Positions 7,565 through 15,828 of a stretch of DNA of 64,000 nucleotides are shown here, piece after piece. A program made the position numbers and the translations under genes. The notes beneath the pieces are model-generated. The model ran no database searches, was not told the DNA's origin, and was given only the letters and a program-made list of their open reading frames with translations. The stretch is from DUOX01 sp050944015 (GTDB taxonomy: Bacteria > Bacillota > Clostridia > Oscillospirales > Oscillospiraceae), in assembly GCA_050944015.1 (NCBI GenBank), contig JBMNQG010000004.1, positions 1-64,000 of the forward strand, read 5' to 3'. The stretch's first letter is position 1. Every line of letters begins with the position of its first letter.

Positions 7565-8365
7565 TTACTTTCTTCCGACAAACAGCGTGCCTACGGGTTT
7601 TCCATCTATTATATCCGCAAGCCGCTCCGGGTATTGGCCGTTTGTTATCACCATGTCAATTCCCCGGGCCATGGCTATTTCCGCGGCCTGCAGCTTTGTA
7701 ATCATGCCGCCGGTGCCCCTGTTGGAGCCGGAGCCGCCTGCAAGGGCACGGATTTCGTCGTCTATTTTCCGGATTTCACGGATAAGGCGGGCGTTGGGAT
7801 TTTCCCTGGGGTTGCTTTCGTAAAGGCCCTCGATATCCGAAAGGAGAACCAGCATCTTTGCCCTGCACAGGACGGACACAATGGCTGAAAGAGTGTCGTT
7901 GTCGCCGAATACCTTGTGCTCGGATTCGATTTCAACGTAGCTTACGGAGTCGTTTTCATTGACAATAGGGATAATGCCCATTTCCAGGAGGGAATCGAAG
8001 GTGCTTATAAGATTCTGCTTTTTCTCCTCATGCTCAATATCGTCGGCGGTGAGGAGAATCTGGCCTACCGTCTTTCCATACTCGCTGAAGAATTTGTCGT
8101 AAAGGTGCATAAGCTCGCACTGGCCTACGGCGGCGGCGGCCTGCTTGTAGCGCAGTTCCTTCGGCCGCTCGGTCATGCGCATTTTGTGGGCGCCCACGGC
8201 AATGGCGCCGGAGGAGACCAGTATTACATCCCAGCCCCGGTTTTGAATGTCGGACAGGGCCATTGCCAGCTTGTCAAAGCTGCGGAAATTAAGCTCGCCG
8301 CCTTCGTGGGTGAGAGTGGATGTGCCTACTTTAACGACTATGCGGTTTTCTATAAGCTCGTTCAT
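7565..8365 (-). CDS. proB: Glutamate 5-kinase (short form without PUA domain)
   Basis: First step of proline synthesis: ATP phosphorylation of glutamate. The amino acid kinase fold is complete: VVKVGTSTLT at the N-terminus, VSSGAIAVG, the IPIVNENDSV substrate loop, FGDNDTLSA and GTGGMITKLQAA. At 266 aa it lacks the C-terminal PUA domain of the roughly 367-aa E. coli enzyme, a recognised short form. The start ATG 8365 is preceded by GAGG. Feedback inhibition by proline resides mainly in the kinase domain, so it may be retained (established family knowledge, not visible here). A promoter sits just upstream, inside the end of the ydcF-like gene. Confidence 0.95.
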   Translation of the reverse strand: MNELIENRIVVKVGTSTLTHEGGELNFRSFDKLAMALSDIQNRGWDVILVSSGAIAVGAHKMRMTERPKELRYKQAAAAVGQCELMHLYDKFFSEYGKTVGQILLTADDIEHEEKKQNLISTFDSLLEMGIIPIVNENDSVSYVEIESEHKVFGDNDTLSAIVSVLCRAKMLVLLSDIEGLYESNPRENPNARLIREIRKIDDEIRALAGGSGSNRGTGGMITKLQAAEIAMARGIDMVITNGQYPERLADIIDGKPVGTLFVGRK

Positions 8366-8404
8366 GACTATACCTCTGCAACATATGTAATATGTAATTT
8401 AATT

Positions 8405-8433
8405 ATTTTATCACATGATTCCATTTATTGAAA
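8405..8433 (-). promoter_or_regulatory. Promoter of proBA
   Basis: On the minus strand TTTCAA (8433-8428) and TAAAAT (8410-8405) are 17 bp apart, overlapping the stop codon of the upstream gene. It would allow proBA to be transcribed separately from the envelope operon. Confidence 0.55.
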
Positions 8434-9180
8434 TACCCATTTGTAAGCAACGGCGAAGCCTTCCCGTATAAAATAATTGAGCCTTAAAATGGGGTAGCTG
8501 GTTTTTCCTGCCACGCCCACCGGGTCGGCCCCCAAATCCCTGGCCATGAGCTTTGCCCGGTAAAGGTGATATTCGCTGCTGACTATCGCCACCCGTCCCG
8601 TGGGGTCGCCGCCCAAAGACTTAATTATTTCAAGGGAATACTTGAGATTTTCGTAAGTGGTGGTGGATTTTTCCTCCCTGATTATCCTCTCCGGGGCAAC
8701 TCCCCTTGCCACAAGCCAGTTTTCCATGGCCTGGGCCTCTGTCATATCCTCTCCTTCGCCCTGGCCGCCCGAAACTATGGCGACAGCCTCCGGGTATTTT
8801 TCCAGATAGTCCAGTGCGGCGGTAAGGCGGTTGACCATGGACAGGGAAGGGGTGCTGCCGTTAAGACCGGCTCCCAGGACTATGAGGTAGTCCGCCTTGG
8901 GGTCCTTGGAGGTCCGGGCGGAAATGATTATGGGAATCTCTATGGCAATGAAAAAGATGAGGCCTATGACGATAAGGGCTGCCAGCACCCGCCGAAGCCT
9001 GCAGGCCCCCAAATGGCGGAGAAGCCTGAATATGAGGACCAGTATCCCTATACCGGTGAGTACGTAGGCTAAAAAGCCGTATCCTATAAGGGCGAAGCGG
9101 AAGAATAGGGCCGCTCCGAAACATGCTGCTGCCGCGATAATCCACAGCCCGTTTCTAAATCTATTGGCGACGGAATCCAT
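8425..9180 (-). CDS. YdcF/SanA-like (DUF218) membrane protein
   Basis: A 251-aa protein with an N-terminal membrane region (about residues 10-90, three hydrophobic segments) followed by a DUF218/YdcF domain (YLIVLGAGLNGSTPS, AIVSGGQGEGEDMTEA, EEKSTTTYENLKYS, VAIVSSEYHLYRA). Family members (SanA, ElyC, YdcF) are linked to envelope integrity and vancomycin sensitivity, but the reaction is unknown. It is the last gene of the leftward envelope operon, 18 nt after the ABC-F gene, which supports an envelope role. Confidence 0.85.
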   Translation of the reverse strand: MDSVANRFRNGLWIIAAAACFGAALFFRFALIGYGFLAYVLTGIGILVLIFRLLRHLGACRLRRVLAALIVIGLIFFIAIEIPIIISARTSKDPKADYLIVLGAGLNGSTPSLSMVNRLTAALDYLEKYPEAVAIVSGGQGEGEDMTEAQAMENWLVARGVAPERIIREEKSTTTYENLKYSLEIIKSLGGDPTGRVAIVSSEYHLYRAKLMARDLGADPVGVAGKTSYPILRLNYFIREGFAVAYKWVFQ

Positions 9181-9198
9181 GATGCACCTGCCTTTAAT

Positions 9199-11091
9199 TT
9201 ACGTTATAGAGTCGGACAACTCGTCCCACTGGACATAAAGCCTGTCCAGCTCCGCCTCGACGGCTGCCCGGCGCCCGTCGATTTCCAGGAGCCGCTGATA
9301 ATCCGAGGAGTGCTCCTGAGCCATTTTATCAAGCTCTGAAATTTCGGCCTCCAGCTTTTCTATTTCCCGCTCCAGTTTTGCCATCTGCCTTTCAAGGTTT
9401 TGGGGCTTTTTCCGGGGCTCCTTCTTTTTTTGCCCGGGCGGCCCGTTTTTCCTTGACGCGTTTTTTTCAATCTGCTGCAGGGCTGCCTGGCGCTCCTTGA
9501 ATTGGCGGTACTCGGTAAAACCGCCTTTGAAGTCCGTAATTTTGCCGGCGGAGAGTTCCCAAATCCGGGTGGCAAAGCGGTCAATGAAATAGCGGTCATG
9601 GGATACGAAAAGCAGTGTTTCGCCGTAATCGGACAGGGCTTCCTCTATCCATTCCCGGCTGGCCAAATCCAGATGGTTCGTGGGCTCGTCAAGTATCAGG
9701 AAGTTTATCTCGTCACGCATGAGCATGCAAAGCCGCAGGCGGCTCAGCTCTCCGCCGGAAAGGGCGGATACCGGCTTGAATACGTCCTCCCCGGTGAATT
9801 TGAATGCCCCCAGGCGGTTCCTGGCGCTCTGATGGGTGCAGTTTTCCTCGTATATAAGCGTATCCAGAACTGAGCGGTGCGGGTTTTCAAATTTGACTAC
9901 CTGGGGCAGGTAGGCCTTTTTCACGGCGGGTCCCAGGCGAATCCATCCCGTATCCGGCTGCTCCTCGCCCATGATTATTTTAATGAGGGTAGACTTGCCG
10001 GTGCCGTTGTCGCCGATAAGGGCAATCCGCTCGCCGGGGTTTATCGTAAGACTGACGTCCGAAAAAAGCGCCCTGCCCCCGAAGCTCTTGGATATGCCCT
10101 CCATGACCAGCACTTCGTCGCCATAAAACTCGCGCTGGCTGAATTTTACCCGCAGTTTTTTCTCGGCGGCTGGCCTTTCCGTTTTCTGCATGCGCTCCAT
10201 TCTTGAGCGTATGGCCATGGATTTTTTCATCAGGGCTTCGTTGCCGGTGCCCCACTGTTGCAGTCTTCGGGCGGCCTCGTCCAGGCGCTTAATTTCCTTC
10301 TGCTCCTTTTCGTACTGTTTCAGCTGCTCTTCATAACGCCTTTGCTTTTCCACAACGTAAAAGCTGTAGTTTCCGCTGTAAAACTCCGCCCTGCCGTTTA
10401 CTATCTCAATGCAGCGCTGGACAACACGGTCCAGGAAGTACCGGTCATGGGAGATGGCCAACACCGTGCCCTTGAACTTCAGGAGATACTCCTCCAGCCA
10501 TTCGGTGGCCCGCATGTCCAGGTGGTTTGTAGGCTCGTCCAGCAGGAGTATGTCGGTGTTCTCCAAAATCAGCCGGGCCAGGTTCACCCTGGTTTTTTCG
10601 CCGCCGGAAAGGCTGTCGAAGGGCTGGGAGCGCATCTCCGGGGGGATGTCCAGGCCGTTTGCCACCCGGTTCCGCTCCACGTCAATGTTGTAGCCGTCAA
10701 GCACCTCGAATTCCGCATTGAGGCGGTCGTACTCCCTCATGATTTCCGGGGATGGCTCCGTGGCCATTTTTTCCGCAAGCTCCTGCAACCGGCGGCTTAT
10801 TTCGTACTGGCGGCGGTGGGCGGTTTTCAAAACGTCCTCGGTGGTGAAGTGTTTGGGGTATGCGGGTATCTGGGATATAAGGCCGACGCGCTTGCCCGGG
10901 GCGATAAAGATTTCCCCCTGGTCCTCCTTGTATTCGCCTGCCAGCAGCCGGAAGAGTGTGGTTTTCCCGGCGCCGTTTATCCCCAGTATGCCTACGCGCT
11001 CCCCGGCGTGTATGTCAAAAGAGAGGCCGTCCAGTATATTTTTGCCATCCTCAAAAGCCTTGACGAGGTTTTTGACAGAGATGTCTATCAT
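9199..11091 (-). CDS. ABC-F family ATPase (ribosome-associated type)
   Basis: 630 aa with two ABC domains and no membrane segment. Domain 1 has GINGAGKTT and LSGGEKTRVNLARLIL; domain 2 has GDNGTGKSTLIK and LSGGELSRLRLCML; both have DEPTNHLD. A charged linker lies between the domains, and a Lys-rich C-terminal tail with a coiled coil (KLEREIEKLEAEISELDKM) resembles Uup/YfmR-type members, not the antibiotic-resistance ones with confidence. ABC-F proteins act on ribosomes in the cytosol. TAGGAG preceding the ATG at 11091 overlaps the stop of the MATE gene. Confidence 0.93.
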   Translation of the reverse strand: MIDISVKNLVKAFEDGKNILDGLSFDIHAGERVGILGINGAGKTTLFRLLAGEYKEDQGEIFIAPGKRVGLISQIPAYPKHFTTEDVLKTAHRRQYEISRRLQELAEKMATEPSPEIMREYDRLNAEFEVLDGYNIDVERNRVANGLDIPPEMRSQPFDSLSGGEKTRVNLARLILENTDILLLDEPTNHLDMRATEWLEEYLLKFKGTVLAISHDRYFLDRVVQRCIEIVNGRAEFYSGNYSFYVVEKQRRYEEQLKQYEKEQKEIKRLDEAARRLQQWGTGNEALMKKSMAIRSRMERMQKTERPAAEKKLRVKFSQREFYGDEVLVMEGISKSFGGRALFSDVSLTINPGERIALIGDNGTGKSTLIKIIMGEEQPDTGWIRLGPAVKKAYLPQVVKFENPHRSVLDTLIYEENCTHQSARNRLGAFKFTGEDVFKPVSALSGGELSRLRLCMLMRDEINFLILDEPTNHLDLASREWIEEALSDYGETLLFVSHDRYFIDRFATRIWELSAGKITDFKGGFTEYRQFKERQAALQQIEKNASRKNGPPGQKKKEPRKKPQNLERQMAKLEREIEKLEAEISELDKMAQEHSSDYQRLLEIDGRRAAVEAELDRLYVQWDELSDSIT

Positions 11092-11101
11092 TTTAAAACT
11101 C

Positions 11102-12487
11102 CTATGCTTTCTTTGTTTCGGCGGCCGCCGACAGGATGCTGCGGTTTGTCCACCTGTCTGTGAGGAATCGCCCCACGTAGAGCAGGGAGCGGAACAACCA
11201 GTCCACTATCATGCCGTACCATATACCAATGACGCCCAGATTGAACACCCTGCTGAATATATATCCGAGCCCAACCCGGAAGGCCCACATGGAAAAGACC
11301 GCCACAAGCATGGTGAAATTAGCGTCGCCGGCGGCTCGCAGGGCGTTTGGCAGCGTGAAACCGAACGGCCATACCAGGGACGTGCCGAAAATGGTGCAAA
11401 GTATCAGGCTCCTGGCCAGCTGGGCGGTATCGTTCCCCACGCCGTAAGCGGAGATTATGGGCCGCATAAAGAGGAATATGAAAATGTTTATAAACGTGAT
11501 GGAGGCCATGGAAAGGCCGGTAAAGCCAACGGTGTAGCGCCTTGCCTGGTCATATTTGCCGGCCCCCACGCATTGCCCTGCAACGGTGACAAGGCCCATG
11601 CCAATTGCCATGCCCGGCATTATGGCAATAGACGACAGGCTGTTGGAAACGGCGGCTGCAGCAATTCCCGCTGTGCCGAAGCCGGAAACTATGCTTTGGA
11701 CAAGCACCTTGCCGATTTGAAAGATGCCGTTTTCAATGCCGTTGGGTATCCCAATGGACAGAATGTTTTTTATCATTGGAATATCTATCTTGATAGGCCA
11801 AATGCCCGACAGGTTTATCTGTAAATCGGGATTCAGTAGCCTGAAAGTCAGCAGCGTGCCTCCGAAAATGCGGGAGATAAGTGTTGCCAAGGCTGCGCCT
11901 GCCGCCCCCATATTAAAGACATAGATAAAGACGGCGTTGCCCGCCACGTTCATCAGGTTCATAACTATGGATACTCTCATGGGCAGCCTGGCGTTGCCCA
12001 TAATCCGGTAGAGAGCGGAACAGGTGCCGAACTGGGCGATAAAGGGGTAGGAAATGGCCGTAAAAAGGAAATAACTTACGGCACTGTCCATAACGTCTTT
12101 CTCTATGCTGCCGTAGATTGCGCCGAGTATGCCCCGCCTGAAGCCCAGGCACAGGGCCATTATGACGGAGGCCAGGGCCACGCATATCAAATATGCCTGC
12201 CTGGCGGAAAACCTGGCCTTTTGGATACGCTGCCCGCCCAAATACTGGGAGGTGACAATGGTTCCTCCGTTGGTTAGGGCTGCGAAAACGTTAATAAGCA
12301 GCATATTTATGGAATCTACCAGGGACACGCCGGACATGGCGTGTTCTCCAACCTGGGCAACCATTATTGTGTCGAGTATGCCTATGGTGGCTGAAAGAAC
12401 CTGTTCAATAATAAGGGGAATCAGGAGAGCCTTGATTTGTTTTGACGTAAAGAGAGGCTCCCCTGAGCGCTTCGGAAAAACAGTCAT
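11102..12487 (-). CDS. MATE family efflux transporter
   Basis: 461-aa membrane protein with about 12 hydrophobic segments. It shows MATE features near the N-terminus (IPLIIEQVLSATIGILDTIMVAQVG, split as IPLIIEQVLS and GILDTIMVAQVGEHAMSGV) and the repeat in the second half (GIPNGIENGIFQIGKVLVQS). MATE proteins export drugs or other small molecules using H+ or Na+ gradients. The start ATG overlaps the stop of the sulfatase gene by 4 nt, implying translational coupling in an envelope operon. The substrate is unknown. Confidence 0.92.
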   Translation of the reverse strand: MTVFPKRSGEPLFTSKQIKALLIPLIIEQVLSATIGILDTIMVAQVGEHAMSGVSLVDSINMLLINVFAALTNGGTIVTSQYLGGQRIQKARFSARQAYLICVALASVIMALCLGFRRGILGAIYGSIEKDVMDSAVSYFLFTAISYPFIAQFGTCSALYRIMGNARLPMRVSIVMNLMNVAGNAVFIYVFNMGAAGAALATLISRIFGGTLLTFRLLNPDLQINLSGIWPIKIDIPMIKNILSIGIPNGIENGIFQIGKVLVQSIVSGFGTAGIAAAAVSNSLSSIAIMPGMAIGMGLVTVAGQCVGAGKYDQARRYTVGFTGLSMASITFINIFIFLFMRPIISAYGVGNDTAQLARSLILCTIFGTSLVWPFGFTLPNALRAAGDANFTMLVAVFSMWAFRVGLGYIFSRVFNLGVIGIWYGMIVDWLFRSLLYVGRFLTDRWTNRSILSAAAETKKA

Positions 12488-14484
12488 TTGCTCAGAACCT
12501 TTGCGTAGTAGTCGTTATCAAGTATGGCGGCAGAATACTGGAACATGTCTTTTATCCTGCTGAGCATGTTGCGGGCGTAGTTGTCCCTTTCCTCCTGAGA
12601 CCACTCTAAGCCCTCGATTGGCGTAAACACGTCAGTGGTGGCGTTGTAGCGGCCCGTCTCGGAAATGAAGCTGTGATTGTAGAAGACCACCAGGCCTTCC
12701 GAGTCGGACAGTATGTCCCTGCCCATTACAAGACGCGAATCATAGCTCAGCCCGAAAAGATTCGCAAGGGTGGGCATGATATCCAGGCTGGAGCAGGGTT
12801 TCGTTATCCTGACAGGCTCCTCCATGTTGGCGCACCAGATTATAAGGGTGCTGTGGTAAAGTTCAAAGCTTGTGTCTATGGGGCCGCCGTAAAGCTCTTC
12901 AATCTCGGAAAGCTCCAGAGCATAGGGGTAGTGGTCGCCGGATATGACGATGACGGTGTCTTCCAGTATTCCCTCCTCGTCAAGCCTTTTTATAAGTTCC
13001 TCCACGGCCAGGTCGAATTCCATGTTACAGGCGATATAGGCCCTTGGCCCTTCGGAATAGGGCAGGTCGGAGACCTCGTCCATGTGCTTGTAGGACATGG
13101 CGTTTCCAGCAAAGGTGTAGTAAAGGTGGCCGCTGACCGTCATGTAATAGACGTGGAAGGGAGGCTCGTTTATGTATTCTCCAACGGTATTCTGCACCAT
13201 TTCAAGGTCGGAAGCAGGCCATGTGTCGGTAACTACAAGGCCGTTTCCCACGCCCTTAAAGACATAGCCCATGTTGGGATGGCTCAGGTGCCTGTTATAA
13301 TATGTGTAATCATGGTTGTGATACGCGTAGCATTTGTAGCCGCAGCGGGAAAGAAGATCTCCAAACCCAAAGGGCATGTAATTGTCCGAGGATTTGGAGA
13401 AGCTCCAGACCCCCACTTTGGGTATAAGGCCCGTGAGAGTCACGTATTCCCCGTCCGAGGTTGAAACGCCCCATATTGGGTTATAAAAGTTCTCGAAGAC
13501 AAAGCCGGAGTTTGCCAGCTTCCAAAGGGTAGGCGTGTGTTTTTCGCTGAGGGCAAAGGAGGAAAAGCCCTCCGCCACTATCCAGACCAGGTTTTTGCCG
13601 CTGAACATGCCGGTGTATTCGTTTTTGAGGGTAGGCTCCACGGAGGAGAAATACCGATGCATATCCTGGATAACCTCGTCCGTTTCGTTCTCCATCAGGG
13701 CGTCAAAGTCAATCTGCAGCACATTGGGCTCGTACAGGATGAATCCGGCGGGAGCGGGGGCCAGCTCCTCGGGAGTAAGAAGCTCTGCCGGTTCCGGGGG
13801 CATGTTTTCCTCAACCCCGGCAATCAGTGTGTCGGCCTCTTTAGTCTCGGAGCTTAAAAACTCCCGCAGGTCTATCCTGAAAGTGGTGAGAGCCCCGAAA
13901 TAGCTGACGGAAAGCTCGGGCACAAAGCTCTCGCTGTACAAATACTTGGCGGACATGACGCCGGCGGACGTTCCCATTATGGCGGTATTGGCCAGAACCT
14001 GCAATCCCATAAAGGTGAAGCACAGGCCGGCCCTAAACCTGTCGTGCATGGGGTGCGCGGGAAGCATCTTTTTCCCGAAAACAAGCCACAGGATGAAGGG
14101 GATGAATACAATTATTAGCCCGGGCATGGCGCGCCAGATTCCCTGAAGGGTCTCCCGCCAGAAGTTCCCGATAACGTCGCCCGCCTGGGATACGGAATAG
14201 GCGGTAAGGAAGGTTTTAAATATGCCGTAATACACGGTCTGCGTTGCGAAAATCAGCGTGGCCGCAAAAAGCAGGGCCGCAAACAGCTTTGAGGAAAACC
14301 TTGCGTTATTCAGGCAGCAGACGAAGGTTGCAAGAGTCCCCGCCGCCGCAGCCAGGAGGACGGTGAATACCAGCCCTCTCAAGGTCATGGTGCGGAAGCA
14401 CCAGAGTTTTAGGAAAAGTTCAAGGTATATGAAGCTTAAAGGCATGTATATCAGCCAAAACCTTTCCCGCAGAATTTTTTTCAT
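12484..14484 (-). CDS. LtaS-like sulfatase / phosphoglycerol transferase family protein
   Basis: 666 aa. About five N-terminal membrane helices (residues 1-190) precede an extracellular alkaline phosphatase/sulfatase domain. Motifs: NLVWIVAEGFSSFAL with the metal-site Glu, VSTSDGEYVTLTG with the probable Thr nucleophile, VWSFSKSSDNYMPFGF, DTVIVISGDHYP with the Asp/His metal ligands, and SSLDIMPTLANLFGL. The family polymerises or transfers glycerol phosphate onto lipoteichoic acid or other glycans. The ATG at 14484 follows GGGAG. It lies 24 nt after the PBP gene, coupling it to wall synthesis. Exact substrate unknown. Confidence 0.87.
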   Translation of the reverse strand: MKKILRERFWLIYMPLSFIYLELFLKLWCFRTMTLRGLVFTVLLAAAAGTLATFVCCLNNARFSSKLFAALLFAATLIFATQTVYYGIFKTFLTAYSVSQAGDVIGNFWRETLQGIWRAMPGLIIVFIPFILWLVFGKKMLPAHPMHDRFRAGLCFTFMGLQVLANTAIMGTSAGVMSAKYLYSESFVPELSVSYFGALTTFRIDLREFLSSETKEADTLIAGVEENMPPEPAELLTPEELAPAPAGFILYEPNVLQIDFDALMENETDEVIQDMHRYFSSVEPTLKNEYTGMFSGKNLVWIVAEGFSSFALSEKHTPTLWKLANSGFVFENFYNPIWGVSTSDGEYVTLTGLIPKVGVWSFSKSSDNYMPFGFGDLLSRCGYKCYAYHNHDYTYYNRHLSHPNMGYVFKGVGNGLVVTDTWPASDLEMVQNTVGEYINEPPFHVYYMTVSGHLYYTFAGNAMSYKHMDEVSDLPYSEGPRAYIACNMEFDLAVEELIKRLDEEGILEDTVIVISGDHYPYALELSEIEELYGGPIDTSFELYHSTLIIWCANMEEPVRITKPCSSLDIMPTLANLFGLSYDSRLVMGRDILSDSEGLVVFYNHSFISETGRYNATTDVFTPIEGLEWSQEERDNYARNMLSRIKDMFQYSAAILDNDYYAKVLSK

Positions 14485-14508
14485 GCTGATACTCCCTTTA
14501 AGATATAA

Positions 14509-15828
14509 TCATGAAACCGCCTTCTGGAGGACGGTGTTTGCCACAGGGCCGGCCGCCGCCAGCCCGCCGCCGCCGTTTTCCACCAGCACCACGAAGGCTA
14601 AAGGATTTTCTTCATCGTCCAGAAAGCCTGCAAACCAGGCGTGGGAGCTGCCGTCTCCCACCTCGGCGGTTCCGGTCTTGGCGCACAGCTTAAGGCCGGG
14701 GAAGCGCCACTCCCCATAGGAATACGCCACATTATAGGACATCATTTCCGCCAGGGCCTCGGCGGTATCCGCGCTTAAAATGCGTTTTTCCGCCCTGTTC
14801 TCAAGAAGGCCGCGCTCCATCAGCAGGGTGGGCTCCTTCACAATGCCGCCGTTGGCTATTGCCGCCACAAGCCGCAGCATGGAATAGGGGGTCACAAGGT
14901 CGTTATGCTGGCCTATGCCGGACCAGGCCAGGGCGGTGTCGGAATCGGCGGCCTTTTCAAAGTTGCCCGCCGCGGTGGAAATCCCGTCCAAATCATGGGA
15001 TGACGTCAGACCCAGCTCCCGGCAGTAGCGGTCAAGGATGTCCGGCCCCAGCTCCACCGACAGCTCGGCGAAGGCGCAGTTGCAGGAGTTGGCGAAGGCC
15101 TGCTCTATGGTCTGGCTGCCGTGGACGCCGGAGCAGGTGACGACCCCGTCCGAAAGGGCGAAGCTGCCGGGGCAGTAAAAGCTGCGCTCCTTAAGGTCAT
15201 CGATATTGTCTATAGCGGCGGCCAGGGTTACCAGCTTGAACACGGAGCCGGGGGTGAAGGCAGAGCTGATTGCCCTGTTCAGAAAGACCCCCTCGTAAGC
15301 GTTACCAGACAAATCGGGGCTGGTGTTGGGGTCATAGCTGGGGGAACTGACCATGCACAGAATTTCCCATGTGCGATAGTCCATCGCCAGCACGGCCCCT
15401 TTTCTCCCTGCCAAAGCCTCATAGGCGGCCACATTCAGCCGGGAATCAATGGCCAGCGCCACGGTTTCCCCGTCTCCCCAGGTGCCGTTTATCGGGCTGT
15501 AGCCTGCCAGTGTGGACGCAAAGGCAGTCACGGCGCCGGTGCCGATGTTCCCCCCGTAGTCTCCCGCCACGTGGAGGCAGGCTATGCGGGTGGCGGGGTC
15601 GTCCGAGTAGTAATATACCCCGTTCCCGGCTGCGGCCAGTAGAATGCCGTTCCTGTCGGTGAGGGTGCCGGTGTTCAGGACTCCGCCGCTGTAAACGCTT
15701 CGGTTGGCGGGGAACATGGCCCAGTCCTTGCCGTGGTCAATGAATTCAAGCACGTAGGCGCAAAGCCCCACAATTATCAGCGCGGCTATGAGTAGGGCGG
15801 CGTTTGCCCGGCGCTTTACTTTTTTCAT
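14509..15828 (-). CDS. Class B penicillin-binding protein (transpeptidase)
   Basis: 439-aa cell-wall transpeptidase with one N-terminal membrane helix (about 9-29). Active-site motifs in order: SxxK as S195-V-F-K198, SxN as S248-C-N250, and KTG at 384-386. It is shorter than PBP2/FtsI and resembles PbpA (mycobacterial type) in having a small pedestal domain. It overlaps the FHA-FtsW gene by 4 nt (ATGA), the expected pairing of a SEDS glycosyltransferase with a class B PBP. The pair should polymerise and crosslink peptidoglycan; whether for division, elongation or the spore cortex cannot be told. Confidence 0.93.
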   Translation of the reverse strand: MKKVKRRANAALLIAALIIVGLCAYVLEFIDHGKDWAMFPANRSVYSGGVLNTGTLTDRNGILLAAAGNGVYYYSDDPATRIACLHVAGDYGGNIGTGAVTAFASTLAGYSPINGTWGDGETVALAIDSRLNVAAYEALAGRKGAVLAMDYRTWEILCMVSSPSYDPNTSPDLSGNAYEGVFLNRAISSAFTPGSVFKLVTLAAAIDNIDDLKERSFYCPGSFALSDGVVTCSGVHGSQTIEQAFANSCNCAFAELSVELGPDILDRYCRELGLTSSHDLDGISTAAGNFEKAADSDTALAWSGIGQHNDLVTPYSMLRLVAAIANGGIVKEPTLLMERGLLENRAEKRILSADTAEALAEMMSYNVAYSYGEWRFPGLKLCAKTGTAEVGDGSSHAWFAGFLDDEENPLAFVVLVENGGGGLAAAGPVANTVLQKAVS